64,000 nt of DNA from Aestuariirhabdus haliotis (GCF_023509475.1 NZ_JAKSDZ010000008.1:1-64000), one strand, 5' to 3'; positions 42,283-52,337 are shown, numbered from the stretch's first letter. The notes: a model not told the origin generated them from the sequence alone. Made by a program: numbers and translations.

Positions 42283-43380
42283 ATGTTGCATAACGATCAA
42301 AAACTTCCCGATCTTCCAGCCCCGATATCATCGACCGGGCCTATTGGTTGGTTGCGAGAAAACCTGTTTGATAGCTGGGTGAACTCGGTCATGACGGTGA
42401 TTGCGGTTTACTTTATCGCGACCACAATAGGGCCGTTGTTGAACTGGGCCTTTTTTAGCGCCGATTTCCTGGGTGACAGCAAAGATTCCTGCACCAGCGA
42501 TGGTGCTTGCTGGGTCTTTGTCACCGTGCGGATTAACCAGTTTATTTATGGTTTTTATCCCGAAGCTGAAATCTGGCGAATCAATATTCTGTTTGGCATG
42601 TTTGCGCTGTTGATTGCCGCGCTGGTGATTGAGCGTACCCCCCACCGAGGATGGATTGCCCTGTTCACCCTGACTATTTTCCCGATCATTGCCTTCTATC
42701 TGTTGTACGGTGATGCTTTTGGTTTGGAAAAGGTTGAGACCCACAAATGGGGTGGCTTGATGTTGACCCTGGTACTGGCGGTTGTCGGTATTGTGGCAGC
42801 ATTGCCCTTTGGTATTTTGTTGGCACTCGGGCGCCGCTCTCATATGCCGGTGGCTCGCAGTTTCTGCACCATCTTTATCGAAGTATGGCGTGGGGTGCCA
42901 TTGATCTCAGTGCTCTTTATGGCATCGGTCATGTTCCCTCTGTTTATTCCGGAAGAGATGTCTTTCGATAAACTGCTGCGCGCCTTGATTGGTATTGTGA
43001 TGTTCCAGTCGGCCTATATGGCCGAAGTAATTCGTGGTGGTTTGCAAGCCATTCCGAAGGGCCAGTATGAAGCTGGTGAAGCCATGGGCTTGAGCTATTG
43101 GAAACTGATGGGGCTGATTATCCTGCCTCAGGCGTTGAAGATTGTTATCCCGGGTATTGTGAATACCTTTATTGCCCTGTTTAAGGATACGTCTCTGGTA
43201 CTGATCATCGGATTGTTCGATGTGCTGGCAACGGTTCAGGCTGCGATTACTGACCCGGCCTGGCCGCGAGTCTCTACCGAAGGTTATGTGTTTGTTGCGT
43301 TTGTTTTCTGGGTATTCTGTTTCAGTATGTCCCGTTACAGTCAATCCATTGAACGCAAACTCAACACCGGCCACCGCTAG
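42283..43380 (+). CDS. aapM: General L-amino acid ABC transporter permease AapM
   Basis: This is the second permease of the Aap system, pairing with AapQ. It has 365 residues with about eight membrane segments. IFIEVWRGVPLISVLFMASVMFP and the EAA loop EAGEAMGLSYWKLMGLIILPQALKI, which contacts the ATPase, are clear. It begins three bases after the aapQ stop. Confidence 0.92.
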   Translation: MLHNDQKLPDLPAPISSTGPIGWLRENLFDSWVNSVMTVIAVYFIATTIGPLLNWAFFSADFLGDSKDSCTSDGACWVFVTVRINQFIYGFYPEAEIWRINILFGMFALLIAALVIERTPHRGWIALFTLTIFPIIAFYLLYGDAFGLEKVETHKWGGLMLTLVLAVVGIVAALPFGILLALGRRSHMPVARSFCTIFIEVWRGVPLISVLFMASVMFPLFIPEEMSFDKLLRALIGIVMFQSAYMAEVIRGGLQAIPKGQYEAGEAMGLSYWKLMGLIILPQALKIVIPGIVNTFIALFKDTSLVLIIGLFDVLATVQAAITDPAWPRVSTEGYVFVAFVFWVFCFSMSRYSQSIERKLNTGHR

Positions 43381-43414
43381 GTGCGTCCAGCAAAAGAATT
43401 GAGAGGAAATACAG

Positions 43415-44200
43415 ATGTCTGAAGAAAATAACGGGGCAGCCCAAAAAGAGTTGAATGTTTCCGATGAGCTAATGATTGAGCTTAAAGGTGTTAACAAATG
43501 GTACGGCGATTTCCATGTCCTCAAGGACATTAACCTTAAAGTATTCAAAGGTGAACGTATCGTTGTCTGTGGTCCATCGGGTTCTGGTAAGTCCACCATG
43601 ATTCGTTGCATCAATCGTCTGGAAGAGCACCAGAAAGGTGAGATCGTTGTCTCTGGTACGCCATTAACCAACGATTTGAAAAATATCGAGGCGATTCGTA
43701 AGGAAGTGGGTATGTGCTTTCAGCACTTTAACCTGTTTCCTCATTTGACCGTTTTGGAAAACTGTTGCCTGGCACCAATCTGGGTCCGCAAGATGGCTCG
43801 GGATGAAGCCGAAGCGGTTGCGATGAAGTATCTGGAGCGAGTTCAGATTGCCGAACAAGCGCTGAAGTTTCCTGGCCAGCTATCAGGCGGTCAGCAGCAA
43901 CGTGTGGCCATTGCCCGAAGCCTGTGCATGAGCCCTCAGATTATGCTGTTTGATGAGCCTACCTCTGCGCTCGATCCTGAAATGGTCAAGGAAGTGCTCG
44001 ATACCATGGTAGAGTTGGCAGAAGATGGTATGACCATGATCTGTGTCACTCACGAGATGGGCTTCGCCAAAACTGTTGCTAACCGGGTTATCTTTATGGA
44101 TGCCGGTCAGGTGATTGAAGAAAATGAACCTAACGAGTTCTTTGAGAATCCTCAATCAGAACGTACCCAGCTGTTCTTGAGCCAGATTCTCCAGCACTAG
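43415..44200 (+). CDS. aapP: General L-amino acid ABC transporter ATP-binding protein AapP
   Basis: This is the ATPase of the Aap transporter. The 261-residue product has Walker [10 protein letters not shown] near 50-58, a Q-loop [10 protein letters not shown], the signature [15 protein letters not shown] and Walker [15 protein letters not shown]. It belongs to the polar amino-acid GlnQ-like group. GAGAGGAAA precedes the ATG, and it is the last gene of the operon. Confidence 0.95.
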   Translation: MSEENNGAAQKELNVSDELMIELKGVNKWYGDFHVLKDINLKVFKGERIVVCGPSGSGKSTMIRCINRLEEHQKGEIVVSGTPLTNDLKNIEAIRKEVGMCFQHFNLFPHLTVLENCCLAPIWVRKMARDEAEAVAMKYLERVQIAEQALKFPGQLSGGQQQRVAIARSLCMSPQIMLFDEPTSALDPEMVKEVLDTMVELAEDGMTMICVTHEMGFAKTVANRVIFMDAGQVIEENEPNEFFENPQSERTQLFLSQILQH

Positions 44201-44220
44201 GGAGCTAATGGTTGATGGAT

Positions 44221-44250
44221 AAAAAAACGCCACCAATGTGGCGTTTTTTT
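44221..44250. terminator. Intrinsic terminator after aapP
   Basis: The stem ACGCCAC-CAAT-GTGGCGT has seven A on the left and seven T on the right. It can act both ways, ending aapP and possibly the convergent bicupin gene. Confidence 0.9.
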
Positions 44251-44305
44251 ATGGGCAATCCCAACTGACTGAAGACCAGTTATCCTGGAATGAACCAGCA
44301 AGTTA

Positions 44306-44953
44306 TTAAGCTAGATGGCCCGTTTTTACCCAGATTATAGTCTCTTGTTCAACGTAAGGATGATGTTGACTCATATGTGGGCTTCGAATCCAGCTACCGC
44401 TGCCATAGCGTCCGTGCTCATCACAAAACTCTCCGCTTAGGACAAAAATTTCCTCACCGCCGAAGTGTCGATGTGGCTGAAAAATTTCTCCTGCGGGCCA
44501 TTTAACCAGCGCAACCTGCTCATGGCCATGATGATGTAATGGCATCACCTGAAGATTACCTTGCCCGGGCAGCCATTCGCTATTGCTCGTATCGATACAA
44601 ATCTGGGCAGTATCGTCGGCTAAAAACTGATGCAGTTTAACCAGCAAGGTGCAGCCCTGGTTGCTAAAAGGAGCATGTTGAGTGCCAGGTGGATTGCGCA
44701 GGTAGGTACCAGGACCAAAATCCCCATTTTCGTCCGAGAAAACCCCTTCAAGCACCAGGATCTCTTCACCAAGAGGGTGTTGGTGCGATGAAAAAGACGC
44801 ACCGGGATCGTACTTAACGACACTGGTTGCGTGACCTCGCTCGGCTTCTTCTCGAGCCAGAGGTATTCGCCACACACCTTTTGCCGGGCTGGATTGCCAC
44901 TGTTGTTGACGGGTAGCAATAACGACACGTTGATCAAATTTCATGTTGAGCAT
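44306..44953 (-). CDS. Bicupin protein with ChrR-like cupin domains
   Basis: The 215-residue product holds two cupin repeats (about 40-110 and 145-210). Each keeps metal-ligand patterns: HQHPLGEE plus QHAPF in the first and HRHFGGEE plus QHHPY in the second. The repeats resemble the cupin of ChrR anti-sigma factors, but there is no N-terminal zinc anti-sigma domain and no sigma gene next to it. It could be a metal-dependent dioxygenase or isomerase, or a sensor. ATG 44953 is used; ATG 44944 is possible. Confidence 0.7.
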   Translation of the reverse strand: MLNMKFDQRVVIATRQQQWQSSPAKGVWRIPLAREEAERGHATSVVKYDPGASFSSHQHPLGEEILVLEGVFSDENGDFGPGTYLRNPPGTQHAPFSNQGCTLLVKLHQFLADDTAQICIDTSNSEWLPGQGNLQVMPLHHHGHEQVALVKWPAGEIFQPHRHFGGEEIFVLSGEFCDEHGRYGSGSWIRSPHMSQHHPYVEQETIIWVKTGHLA

Positions 44954-45416
44954 ATTAGCTGTGACCCTTGAGGAGAACAGAGCGGAACCAATGCCTTGGC
45001 TGATGCATTCATTATTAATGACATACTCTGTTGTGATGATGGGTTATTAACCGTCAAAAAGAGCATAGGAAGCATTATGTCGAGTTTTTTAATAAAAGTT
45101 GAGCAAATAAATATCAAGTGATGATAGTGGTGGTCGATACAGGATCTAAGGTCCGCTTTGAACCGTTTTGCAGGCACTAGCCCCTGAAAATGTCAGACTC
45201 ATCTATACTCAGGTGAGCGCTGTCTGCGTTAGTGGTATTTAGGAAAAGAGACGCAAGTCCTAAGTGTCGCGAGTAAAGAGCATGGATGCTGGAACAATTG
45301 GCCTGAATCTGGAAGTTACGACGAATTAGTACAGTGGCTGTGCCAGAAAAAAACGAATGATGCAGGCATTAACCCCCTGATAAAAACATTTTATTACCAT
45401 TGTCCATGGAGTCTAT
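44954..45416. other. Divergent intergenic region bicupin / chemoreceptor
   Basis: About 460 bp with no convincing gene. A short inverted repeat (TTAGGA at 45239-45244, TCCTAA at 45258-45263) encloses AAAGAGACGCAAG and may form a leader structure for the chemoreceptor gene. A minus-strand reading frame of 78 codons here looks random. Confidence 0.5.
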
Positions 45417-47063
45417 ATGAGTGGCATTAATGATTTTTCCTTTAGAGTAAAGATGGCCGTCCCTATTGCCATTCTCGCGATTATTCTGCTCATAGTTGCC
45501 TATATCGGTATTTTAAACATTGGTAAAGTGAGCGATGGTGCCGGAGAATTGGGGCAGCGGTACTTACCCGAGATCAGTTACTTGCTGGAAGCTGACCGGG
45601 ATATGTATCAGGCTCAGGTGGCCGAACGCAGCATGAGTTTTACCGATGTCTTTTCCGATGAATTCAAGGTACTGGTCGTTCAACACAAAGAGAATATTCA
45701 ACAAGCCAGTGATCGTGTCGAAAAATATGCTGCTTTGGAAACGGATCCCAAAGCATTGGCAACAGTTGCTACCTTCAGGGAGAACTTCGCTCGCTGGAAA
45801 GCGACCACCGAAGAGGTGCGACGTCAGCGGGAAGAGGAAGGGCTGCGTGGGCGCAGCGCAGCGATGGACCTGAGCTTTGGACCAGGAGCCGTAGAATTTG
45901 ATGCCGCAAGGGACCAGCTTGATCAGCTTACCGAATTTATTCAGGCAAAAACTACAGAAAAAGTAGCGGACATTGATCAGTTAGTGCAGTCAAGTCAGCA
46001 GATTCAAATTGTTTCAACTCTAGTGGGCTTGTTGCTTTGTATCGTCATCGGTATCGTATTTCCGCTTTTAATCACGGGACCACTGTCCCAGTTGTTACAA
46101 AGAGTAGAAGATATATCACATGGTGATGGTGACCTGACACAAAGAGTGCCTGTCGGAGGCAAAGATGAGTTGGGGCGTTTGGCCGCGGCTTATAACGTAT
46201 TTCTGGAAAAGCTGCAGGGCATTATTGGACAGGTATCGGGTTCCACAACGCAGGTAGCGACGGCCGCTGAAGAGCTTTCCAGTATTACGGCCGATACGCA
46301 ACAAACCATCGACCAGCAGCATCGGGTGACCCAGGAAGTAGCGGCCGCGGTTAGTGAAATGGCGGCTACCGTGCAGGAAGTCGCTCGAAATGCCGTTGAT
46401 GCTGCGACCGCCGCGCGGGATGCGGATGATAACGCCCTCGAAGGGCAGAAGGTGGTTGGCCAGGCGATTACGTCGATTCAACAGCTAGCCGATGACGTCA
46501 ACAGTGCCTCTCAGGTGATTCAGACGGTGGAAGCTGACAGCAATACTATAGGCAGTATCCTGGATGTGATTCGCGGAATTGCCGAACAAACCAACCTGCT
46601 GGCGTTGAACGCCGCAATTGAGGCTGCTCGGGCGGGTGAGCAAGGCCGAGGCTTTGCCGTTGTAGCGGATGAAGTTCGTACTCTGGCGAGCCGAACCCAG
46701 CAGTCGACGGAAGAGATCCAGCAGATGATTGAAAAGCTGCAGCAGGGTGCCGCTGAAGCAGTACGAGTGATGGAAGTTGGCCGAACGAAAGCGTCCGAAA
46801 GTGTTGAGCGAGCCACCAGTGCCGGAGAGGCCTTGAATGCTATAACCACCGCTGTCACCTCGATCAGTGATATGAACACCCAAATTGCCAGTGCCGCGGA
46901 GCAACAGAGTGCGGTTACCGAAGAGATCAGCAATAACGTCGTTCAGATTAATGATTTCTCTGATCGCAGTAGCGAAAGTGCTCTTCATGTCAGTGGTGCA
47001 AGTGCTGAACTGGCCAAACTGGCAGGCGAGCTACAGAGCCAGGTCGGCCAATTTAAGGTGTAA
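45417..47063 (+). CDS. Methyl-accepting chemotaxis protein
   Basis: This transmembrane chemoreceptor has 548 residues. The first membrane helix is at 12-32, a 165-residue helical periplasmic sensor (four-helix-bundle type, about 35-195) follows, and the second helix is at 198-219. HAMP covers about 220-272 and the cytoplasmic signalling coiled coil about 273-548. The hairpin tip reads [28 protein letters not shown], split in the usual way around the CheA/CheW contact. No C-terminal CheR/CheB pentapeptide is seen. The ligand cannot be read from sequence. Confidence 0.93.
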   Translation: MSGINDFSFRVKMAVPIAILAIILLIVAYIGILNIGKVSDGAGELGQRYLPEISYLLEADRDMYQAQVAERSMSFTDVFSDEFKVLVVQHKENIQQASDRVEKYAALETDPKALATVATFRENFARWKATTEEVRRQREEEGLRGRSAAMDLSFGPGAVEFDAARDQLDQLTEFIQAKTTEKVADIDQLVQSSQQIQIVSTLVGLLLCIVIGIVFPLLITGPLSQLLQRVEDISHGDGDLTQRVPVGGKDELGRLAAAYNVFLEKLQGIIGQVSGSTTQVATAAEELSSITADTQQTIDQQHRVTQEVAAAVSEMAATVQEVARNAVDAATAARDADDNALEGQKVVGQAITSIQQLADDVNSASQVIQTVEADSNTIGSILDVIRGIAEQTNLLALNAAIEAARAGEQGRGFAVVADEVRTLASRTQQSTEEIQQMIEKLQQGAAEAVRVMEVGRTKASESVERATSAGEALNAITTAVTSISDMNTQIASAAEQQSAVTEEISNNVVQINDFSDRSSESALHVSGASAELAKLAGELQSQVGQFKV

Positions 47064-47167
47064 TAGTTACTGTTTCGAGTCTGGCTTCGAATCAATTTGT
47101 TTGGCCTGTCGAAAGCGTGCCATCATGATGATAATGATTTAACCACGCACGTATCAGGTAACTCTTA

Positions 47168-48646
47168 ATGAGCGATGGCCCGAGCGCCACAGGGAAGAAC
47201 GCTGACAACAGTACTGCTCTTGGTTGTACTGTACTGGTGCTGGGTTCAACGGGATACGTTGGTTCTCACCTTGTGCCAGCGCTGCTGGACAAGGGGCTCA
47301 GGGTGAGGGCCGTCTCGCGAGATATTGAAGCCTTGCACGCGCGTTTTGATGATCGAATTGAGTGCATGTGGGCCGACCTATTGGATCCGGATTCACTGCC
47401 CCCTGTTTTGGAAAATATTCAGGTGGTTTTTTATCTGGTTCACTCGATGGCGTCCGGGGATGACTTTGCCGCACGGGATATTCGTGCGGCCCGTATTTTG
47501 GCTGAAGCGTCTGGACAGGCCGGAGTAAAACGGATTGTCTACCTCGGCGCCGCCTGCCCACTTGATACTCGATCCGAGCATCTGGTGTCCCGCCGTGAAA
47601 CCGGCGAAGCCCTGAGTCAGGGCCCGGTTCCTGTGGTGGAATTGCGAGCTCCGGTCGTGATTGGCGCCGGCTCGGTGCCCTTCGAGGCGATTCGAGATAT
47701 GGTGAATCACCTTCCGGGTACCGTTTTGCCGCTGGCAGTCAAACATCGCAGCGCGCCATTGGCTCTTAGCAACCTGTTGCACTATCTGGTCGAGTTGGCC
47801 AGGTCGGAATCGGCCCCCCAAGGGGTGTATCTGTTGGCGGGACCAGAACTGATCAGTTATCAGCAACAGATTCGGCGTTACGCCCAGGTGGTTGGAAAAC
47901 GCTTTGTTATGTTGCGCATGCCGGGCCTGTCACTGGCCATGGTTCGTTACGCCATGCCTTTATTCAGCTCTGTACCCGCTGCGGTAATTCGCGCCTTATT
48001 GGGCGGCCTGTCCGAAGATATGCCCGATGACAACCAGGCCATTAAAGCGCTGATCCCACAACCCCTTCTATCCTACGAAGAGGCAGTGCGGCAGGCTCTG
48101 GAAAACGAACAGCAGGATGCCGGTTGCCTTCATTGGTATCAGGGAAATACTCGTTTTCGTGAAGGGTGGCCTAACTCGGCCTACTACGGTGATCGTTTGG
48201 TAATCGCTCGGGAAACAGCCTTGCCGGCTTCCTCGCTGTGGCAAGTACTGAGTCGTATCGGAGGGCAGCAGCGTTTCTTCAGTATGAACTGGGTCTGGGC
48301 CATTCGGGAGTGGCTGGATTTTATCGTTGGAGGTCCAGGCCGAAACCTGGGCCGGGACACGCCGGATCGCTTTGTGGTAGGGGAACGGGTCGATTCCTGG
48401 CGAATCCTGGATGTTGTCGAAGCACAACGTGTGCTGTTGGGGTTTCGTATGAAGGGCCCGGGTTCCGGTACTCTGGAATTCCGTCTCGATCCACTGGCCG
48501 GAGGTGGCACCCGATTGACCATGCTGGCCTATTGGCACCCTGCCGGGCTGTGGGGGCAACTCTATTGGTACATTATGATGCGGCCCCATACCCTCTTGTT
48601 TCGGCGTATGTTAAGGGCCATCGAAAGGCAGGCCCATGATCTATAG
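47168..48646 (+). CDS. NAD(P)-binding SDR protein with C-terminal DUF2867 domain
   Basis: The 492-residue product joins an atypical short-chain-dehydrogenase/NAD(P)H-binding domain (about 20-300; dinucleotide motif GSTGYVGSH at 26-34) to a DUF2867 domain (about 335-485) with GWPNSAYYGDRLVIARE, FFSMNWVWAIREW and GTLEFRLDPL. The fusion is known in other bacteria, without an agreed function; a role in polyketide-like or fatty-acid-like surface chemistry is only a guess. It stands alone between a chemoreceptor and a transcription regulator. Confidence 0.8.
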   Translation: MSDGPSATGKNADNSTALGCTVLVLGSTGYVGSHLVPALLDKGLRVRAVSRDIEALHARFDDRIECMWADLLDPDSLPPVLENIQVVFYLVHSMASGDDFAARDIRAARILAEASGQAGVKRIVYLGAACPLDTRSEHLVSRRETGEALSQGPVPVVELRAPVVIGAGSVPFEAIRDMVNHLPGTVLPLAVKHRSAPLALSNLLHYLVELARSESAPQGVYLLAGPELISYQQQIRRYAQVVGKRFVMLRMPGLSLAMVRYAMPLFSSVPAAVIRALLGGLSEDMPDDNQAIKALIPQPLLSYEEAVRQALENEQQDAGCLHWYQGNTRFREGWPNSAYYGDRLVIARETALPASSLWQVLSRIGGQQRFFSMNWVWAIREWLDFIVGGPGRNLGRDTPDRFVVGERVDSWRILDVVEAQRVLLGFRMKGPGSGTLEFRLDPLAGGGTRLTMLAYWHPAGLWGQLYWYIMMRPHTLLFRRMLRAIERQAHDL

Positions 48647-48752
48647 CTGCAGTAATGCACAATCCTGTAAGCATTGCACTAGGCTATAGTTAGCAGCGGC
48701 ACGGGCCATAATTATGGTTTTCTACACCGCTATTTATCGAGACCATAGACCA

Positions 48753-50291
48753 ATGGTGTATCAGTTCTCCAATATACAGATTGACAGTCTGCGCTTTGAA
48801 CTACGTCGTGATGGGGACGTTATTCCGGTGGAACCGCGGGTGCTGGATCTGTTGCTCTGTTTTATGGCCAACCCCAAGACGCTGTTAAGTCATGAGCAAT
48901 TGATTGAATTGGTGTGGAAGGGACGTTGCGTCTCGGATGCTTCAATCGCATCGGCAGTCAAGCATGCGCGCAAGGTCCTGGGCGATAGCGGGCGTGCGCA
49001 AACTTTCATTAAAACCGTGCATGGAAGAGGGTTTATTTTTCAACCGCCGAGTGAAGATAAGCTGGTTTCCGGTAACCGGGTAAAGCCGGCGCGTCAGGAG
49101 ATCGGAACTGAACCCTATGTACCGAAAATATTGATTGCACCGTTCAGTCACGGTAATGGTCAGAGCGCTTTGGGCAGCGTGATCGAGGGTGTTCAGGGAG
49201 ACCTGGAAGCCATGCTGACTCGAGTGCCTCTGCTGAAAATACAGCCCTCAGCTTCGCTGATCGAATCCATGACCCGGTTATCGAGCATGGAATTATGCCA
49301 TCAGCGCGGGGTGCATTATTTGTTAGAAGGAAATGCGCGTCGGGTAGCGGATGGTGTGCGATTGAATGTGTCACTGATCGATGCGCCAAGTGATAGCCTG
49401 TTATGGGCGCAGCCCTTTGAAACAGGGCTGGATGATAATGGTAATCCGCAAGCCGATATAGCCGTTATGATTCTAGCCAAGCTCGAACCACAATTGGTCA
49501 AGGCAATGCTTGTGCAGAGCCATGCCGATACCGAGAATCCGACCCCGGCAGCACTCTATATCAAGGCCAGTGGTATTCTTGCGTTGAAAGGTTGGCACCG
49601 GCAAACCTTCGAAGAGGCGTCGAGCCTTCTGAAACAGTGCCTTGCGCAGGATCCTGATTTTGCCTTGGCCGAAAGTTACCTGGCGCTAGTTTTATCGTTG
49701 GGGCATCGATTTGGCTTGTTTCCGAATCCAGAGAGTATCAAACGGGAAGCCTTGCACGCGGCAGAAAGCGCTATGCGTAAGGACAGTACCGATTCTGTCT
49801 TGCTGGGGTATGCCGGCTGCGCCCTGGCCGATCTGGGCTTCCTCGATCGGGCCAAACCTATCTTGCATAAGGCTATCGATATCTCTTCAGCCAATGCCCA
49901 GGCCTGGGCTGCCCTCGGGTCGGTGTACCTCATGCAGTCTCAACTAGACGAAGCCGTACGCTATCTGCGCAAGAGCATTGAGATCAGTCCTCTCGATAGC
50001 CGTTTGTCAGTGTGGGGGGCTGTATTGGCCTTTGCCCTCTTGATGAATGACGAGTATGACGAGGCGCAGAAGCAAGCAGAATGGGCTTGCCGTCATGATG
50101 ACAGGATCTACTTTCCCTGGGTGGTGCTGTCAGTCATTGCTACTGCTCAGGGTAATGCGGCTCGAGCGCATAATGCATTAGCCGAGGCTTATCGCATCAA
50201 GCCTGATCTCAGTCGCCATGAAATTAACTGTCTGGTTGGCAAGAAAATGGGTGCCCAGTTGTGGCTGCAGGCAGAAGCACTGTTGCCCTGA
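48753..50291 (+). CDS. CadC/ToxR-like winged-helix regulator with TolB-like and TPR regions
   Basis: The protein has an OmpR/PhoB-type DNA-binding domain (about 1-100; RFELRRDGDVIPVEPRVLDLL, then GRGFIFQPPSE). A TolB-N/FlgO-like domain (about 120-260; KILIAPFSHG, LLEGNARRVADGVRLNVSLID) and TPR repeats (about 280-500) follow. I see no membrane segment, so unlike CadC it seems cytosolic. ATG 48753 fits family starts; ATG 48714 is in frame and would add 13 residues. The target genes are unknown; the SDR/DUF2867 gene just upstream is one candidate. Confidence 0.82.
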   Translation: MVYQFSNIQIDSLRFELRRDGDVIPVEPRVLDLLLCFMANPKTLLSHEQLIELVWKGRCVSDASIASAVKHARKVLGDSGRAQTFIKTVHGRGFIFQPPSEDKLVSGNRVKPARQEIGTEPYVPKILIAPFSHGNGQSALGSVIEGVQGDLEAMLTRVPLLKIQPSASLIESMTRLSSMELCHQRGVHYLLEGNARRVADGVRLNVSLIDAPSDSLLWAQPFETGLDDNGNPQADIAVMILAKLEPQLVKAMLVQSHADTENPTPAALYIKASGILALKGWHRQTFEEASSLLKQCLAQDPDFALAESYLALVLSLGHRFGLFPNPESIKREALHAAESAMRKDSTDSVLLGYAGCALADLGFLDRAKPILHKAIDISSANAQAWAALGSVYLMQSQLDEAVRYLRKSIEISPLDSRLSVWGAVLAFALLMNDEYDEAQKQAEWACRHDDRIYFPWVVLSVIATAQGNAARAHNALAEAYRIKPDLSRHEINCLVGKKMGAQLWLQAEALLP

Positions 50292-50474
50292 GCAGTACCC
50301 TCGCTGCACTAGTACCCTTGGCGCGCAGTTCACTCTCCAGAGTATCACCCGATAATCCCCCGATTTGCTTCAAGCCCAGGTGCCTGATCAGGAATAACCT
50401 ATGCGGGTGCCCTGATCAATTGGTACACAACAACAGACCCTGTTGGCTGTAAGGGCCTTATTACAAAACAGTAT

Positions 50475-50536
50475 TACTTCGACACTTCTACAGTTTGACA
50501 TTAATCGAATTGAAGTATAGTTTTACGGTTGTCGAA
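50475..50536. promoter_or_regulatory. Inverted repeat before the small membrane protein gene
   Basis: TTCGACA (50478-50484) and TGTCGAA (50530-50536) form a 7-bp inverted repeat, with a second pair TACTTC (50475-50480) / GAAGTA (50512-50517) nested inside. They lie 30-90 bp before a membrane-protein gene followed by an ArsR-family regulator. An operator for that regulator is an inference. Confidence 0.35.
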
Positions 50537-50568
50537 ATATGAAAACAAGGTCCATGGAGGGTCTTACC

Positions 50569-50934
50569 ATGATTAAACTCTTAATCGATACGTTGTTCCT
50601 TACTCTTTACGTGGCCGTGAATGGGGCGCTTTGGTTGCTGTTTCGTCAACTGCCTTTCTCCGTAGCGCTTCAATTTCTTGTGCTGCCCCTGGTAATGGTG
50701 GCTGCAGGTACGCTGGTGTATCTCGCTTATGATGCGGTGATTTGCGTGATTGAGAAGGTCGAAAAAGCCTCGCAGAGTATGGCGTTGGTGGATGGAAACC
50801 CTGTTGCGCGAGTGGCCCCGGTAATCTCTCCAGAGCCTTCGGTTCAACCCGCAGCCTCGGTATCAAAAGCGAGATTTCCCCTGCCAGTGAAAGCTCCTCA
50901 GCATTACGCGCAGGGTACTCTTATTGGACATTAA
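50569..50934 (+). CDS. Small two-helix membrane protein, function unknown
   Basis: I do not recognise this 121-residue product. It has two membrane segments (about 4-26 and 32-58), then a soluble tail rich in Pro, Val and Ala. ATG 50569 follows a strong GGAGGG site at 50556-50561; an in-frame start at 50539 is less likely. It ends 16 bp before an ArsR-family gene on the same strand, so the two probably share an operon. Confidence 0.65.
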   Translation: MIKLLIDTLFLTLYVAVNGALWLLFRQLPFSVALQFLVLPLVMVAAGTLVYLAYDAVICVIEKVEKASQSMALVDGNPVARVAPVISPEPSVQPAASVSKARFPLPVKAPQHYAQGTLIGH

Positions 50935-50950
50935 GAACGGCAAGTGAAAG

Positions 50951-51364
50951 ATGACAGCAACTCAAGGGGCGTTTACTATGCAATCTGAAGTACGTGAGGA
51001 GATTGTTTTGAGAACTCAACAGCTCGCCAAGGCGTTCAAGGCGCTGTCCAATGAAAATCGGTTAACCATTTACCTGGAGATTCTGCGCCACCGGGAAGGG
51101 GTATTAAAACCGGACGATGCCTGTGGCTGTATGCTGGCGGATATCATCCAGTCATTGAATATCGGCGCGCCAACGATCTCCCATCATATGAAAGAACTGA
51201 TAAACGCTGATCTTATCGAGGTCAGCAAGCAGGGTAAATTTATCCACTGTCGTGTCAATCCTGACACCCAGTACGCACTGGAACAGTTTTTTTCACGCTC
51301 AGGAAAAATACAGCTCGAAAAAGAGAGCGATAAGGCCGACGACCCTTCACCTCTTTCGGCTTAG
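50951..51364 (+). CDS. ArsR-family winged-helix transcriptional regulator
   Basis: The 137-residue product has the ArsR fold: KAFKALSNENRLTIYLEILR for the first helices and IGAPTISHHMKELINADLIEVSKQGKFIHCRV for the recognition helix and wing. DDACGCMLADI places two Cys just before the DNA-binding helix, near but not identical to the CVC box of metal-sensing ArsR proteins. ATG 50951 is used, but ATG 50978 has a better AGGGG site. It likely controls the membrane-protein gene before it. Confidence 0.85.
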   Translation: MTATQGAFTMQSEVREEIVLRTQQLAKAFKALSNENRLTIYLEILRHREGVLKPDDACGCMLADIIQSLNIGAPTISHHMKELINADLIEVSKQGKFIHCRVNPDTQYALEQFFSRSGKIQLEKESDKADDPSPLSA

Positions 51365-51382
51365 GTTTTTATCGAACCGGAC

Positions 51383-51412
51383 AGAAAAGAGGCGCTACGG
51401 CGCCTCTTTTCT
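51383..51412. terminator. Bidirectional terminator, arsR-like gene / yaaA
   Basis: A 13-bp perfect stem (AGAAAAGAGGCGC / GCGCCTCTTTTCT) with a TACG loop contains the T-rich arm of an intrinsic terminator in both directions. The last codons and stop of yaaA (51395-51397) lie inside it. Confidence 0.75.
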
Positions 51413-52171
51413 CGTAAAGACCCAGTCATCTCCCTTGCTCATATCCGGATTGTATTCGTAGCCGGCGTAATCAAAGCTCTTTAACGCATTGGCATTGTCG
51501 ATATGCTCGTCGATGATATACCGGGCCATTAAACCCCGTGCCTTCTTGGCGTAGAAACTGATGATCTTGTATTGACCATTTTTCCAGTCTTTGAAGATGG
51601 GGGTGACGATACGGGCATTGAGTTGTTTGGGTTTGACCGATTTGTAGTATTCATTGGATGCCAGGTTGATGACTTCACTCATCTCCTGGTTTTCCAGTTC
51701 CTGGTTGAGCTGTTCGGTAATCAGTGAACCCCAGTATTCATAGAGATTTTTACCGCGGGAATTAGCAAATTTGGTGCCCATCTCCAGGCGATAGGGCTGC
51801 ATCAGATCCAGGGGTTTTAGCAATCCGTACAGGCCAGAAAGAATTCGCAGGTGACGCTGGGCAAATTCCAGCCCTTCCTCGGGGAGTGTTTCGGCGTCCA
51901 GACCGGTATACACATCACCTTTGAAAGCCAGTACCGCTTGCTTGGCATTTTTAGGGGTGAAGGGTTGTTTCCAGCTGGCGTAGCGGGCGACATTGAGCGC
52001 CGCCAGCTTATCGCTGATTTTCATCAACTGGCTGACAGCATCCGGAGTCAGTTTGCGCAGCTCCTTGATCAACTGTTGGGATTGATCCAGAAACTGGGGG
52101 GTGCTGTATTGCTCGGTAATCGGAGCGGTATCGAAGTCCAGGGTCTTGGCGGGGGAGATCAGAATCAGCAC
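51395..52171 (-). CDS. yaaA: Peroxide stress resistance protein YaaA
   Basis: YaaA (DUF328/UPF0246) lowers free iron and limits DNA and protein damage under hydrogen peroxide. The GTG start at 52171 gives 258 residues, the E. coli length, and the family N-terminus [16 protein letters not shown] lies nine bases upstream. Other typical segments are [39 protein letters not shown] and [11 protein letters not shown]. The longer frame from 52201 is rejected. Confidence 0.94.
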   Translation of the reverse strand: MLILISPAKTLDFDTAPITEQYSTPQFLDQSQQLIKELRKLTPDAVSQLMKISDKLAALNVARYASWKQPFTPKNAKQAVLAFKGDVYTGLDAETLPEEGLEFAQRHLRILSGLYGLLKPLDLMQPYRLEMGTKFANSRGKNLYEYWGSLITEQLNQELENQEMSEVINLASNEYYKSVKPKQLNARIVTPIFKDWKNGQYKIISFYAKKARGLMARYIIDEHIDNANALKSFDYAGYEYNPDMSKGDDWVFTRKEAP

Positions 52172-52337
52172 GGTAACAAGCCTCACGAAACGGCCTTCCA
52201 TGGTAATACAGACTGTGACCGGGATACAAAAGTCTATCGCTTAATTCCTGACATCAAAGCATCATCTCTCTGTTATCAAAGCATCACGTAAGGCTGTCAT
52301 GCTCTGCTCCTGAATTCTTCTTGAGGAGGTTCTGATC

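Noticed and set aside
45230-45300. Possible cyclic-di-GMP (GEMM-I) riboswitch before the chemoreceptor
   Set aside because: GACGCAAG is present, but the conserved GCAAACC-type first half and the tetraloop-receptor parts are not.
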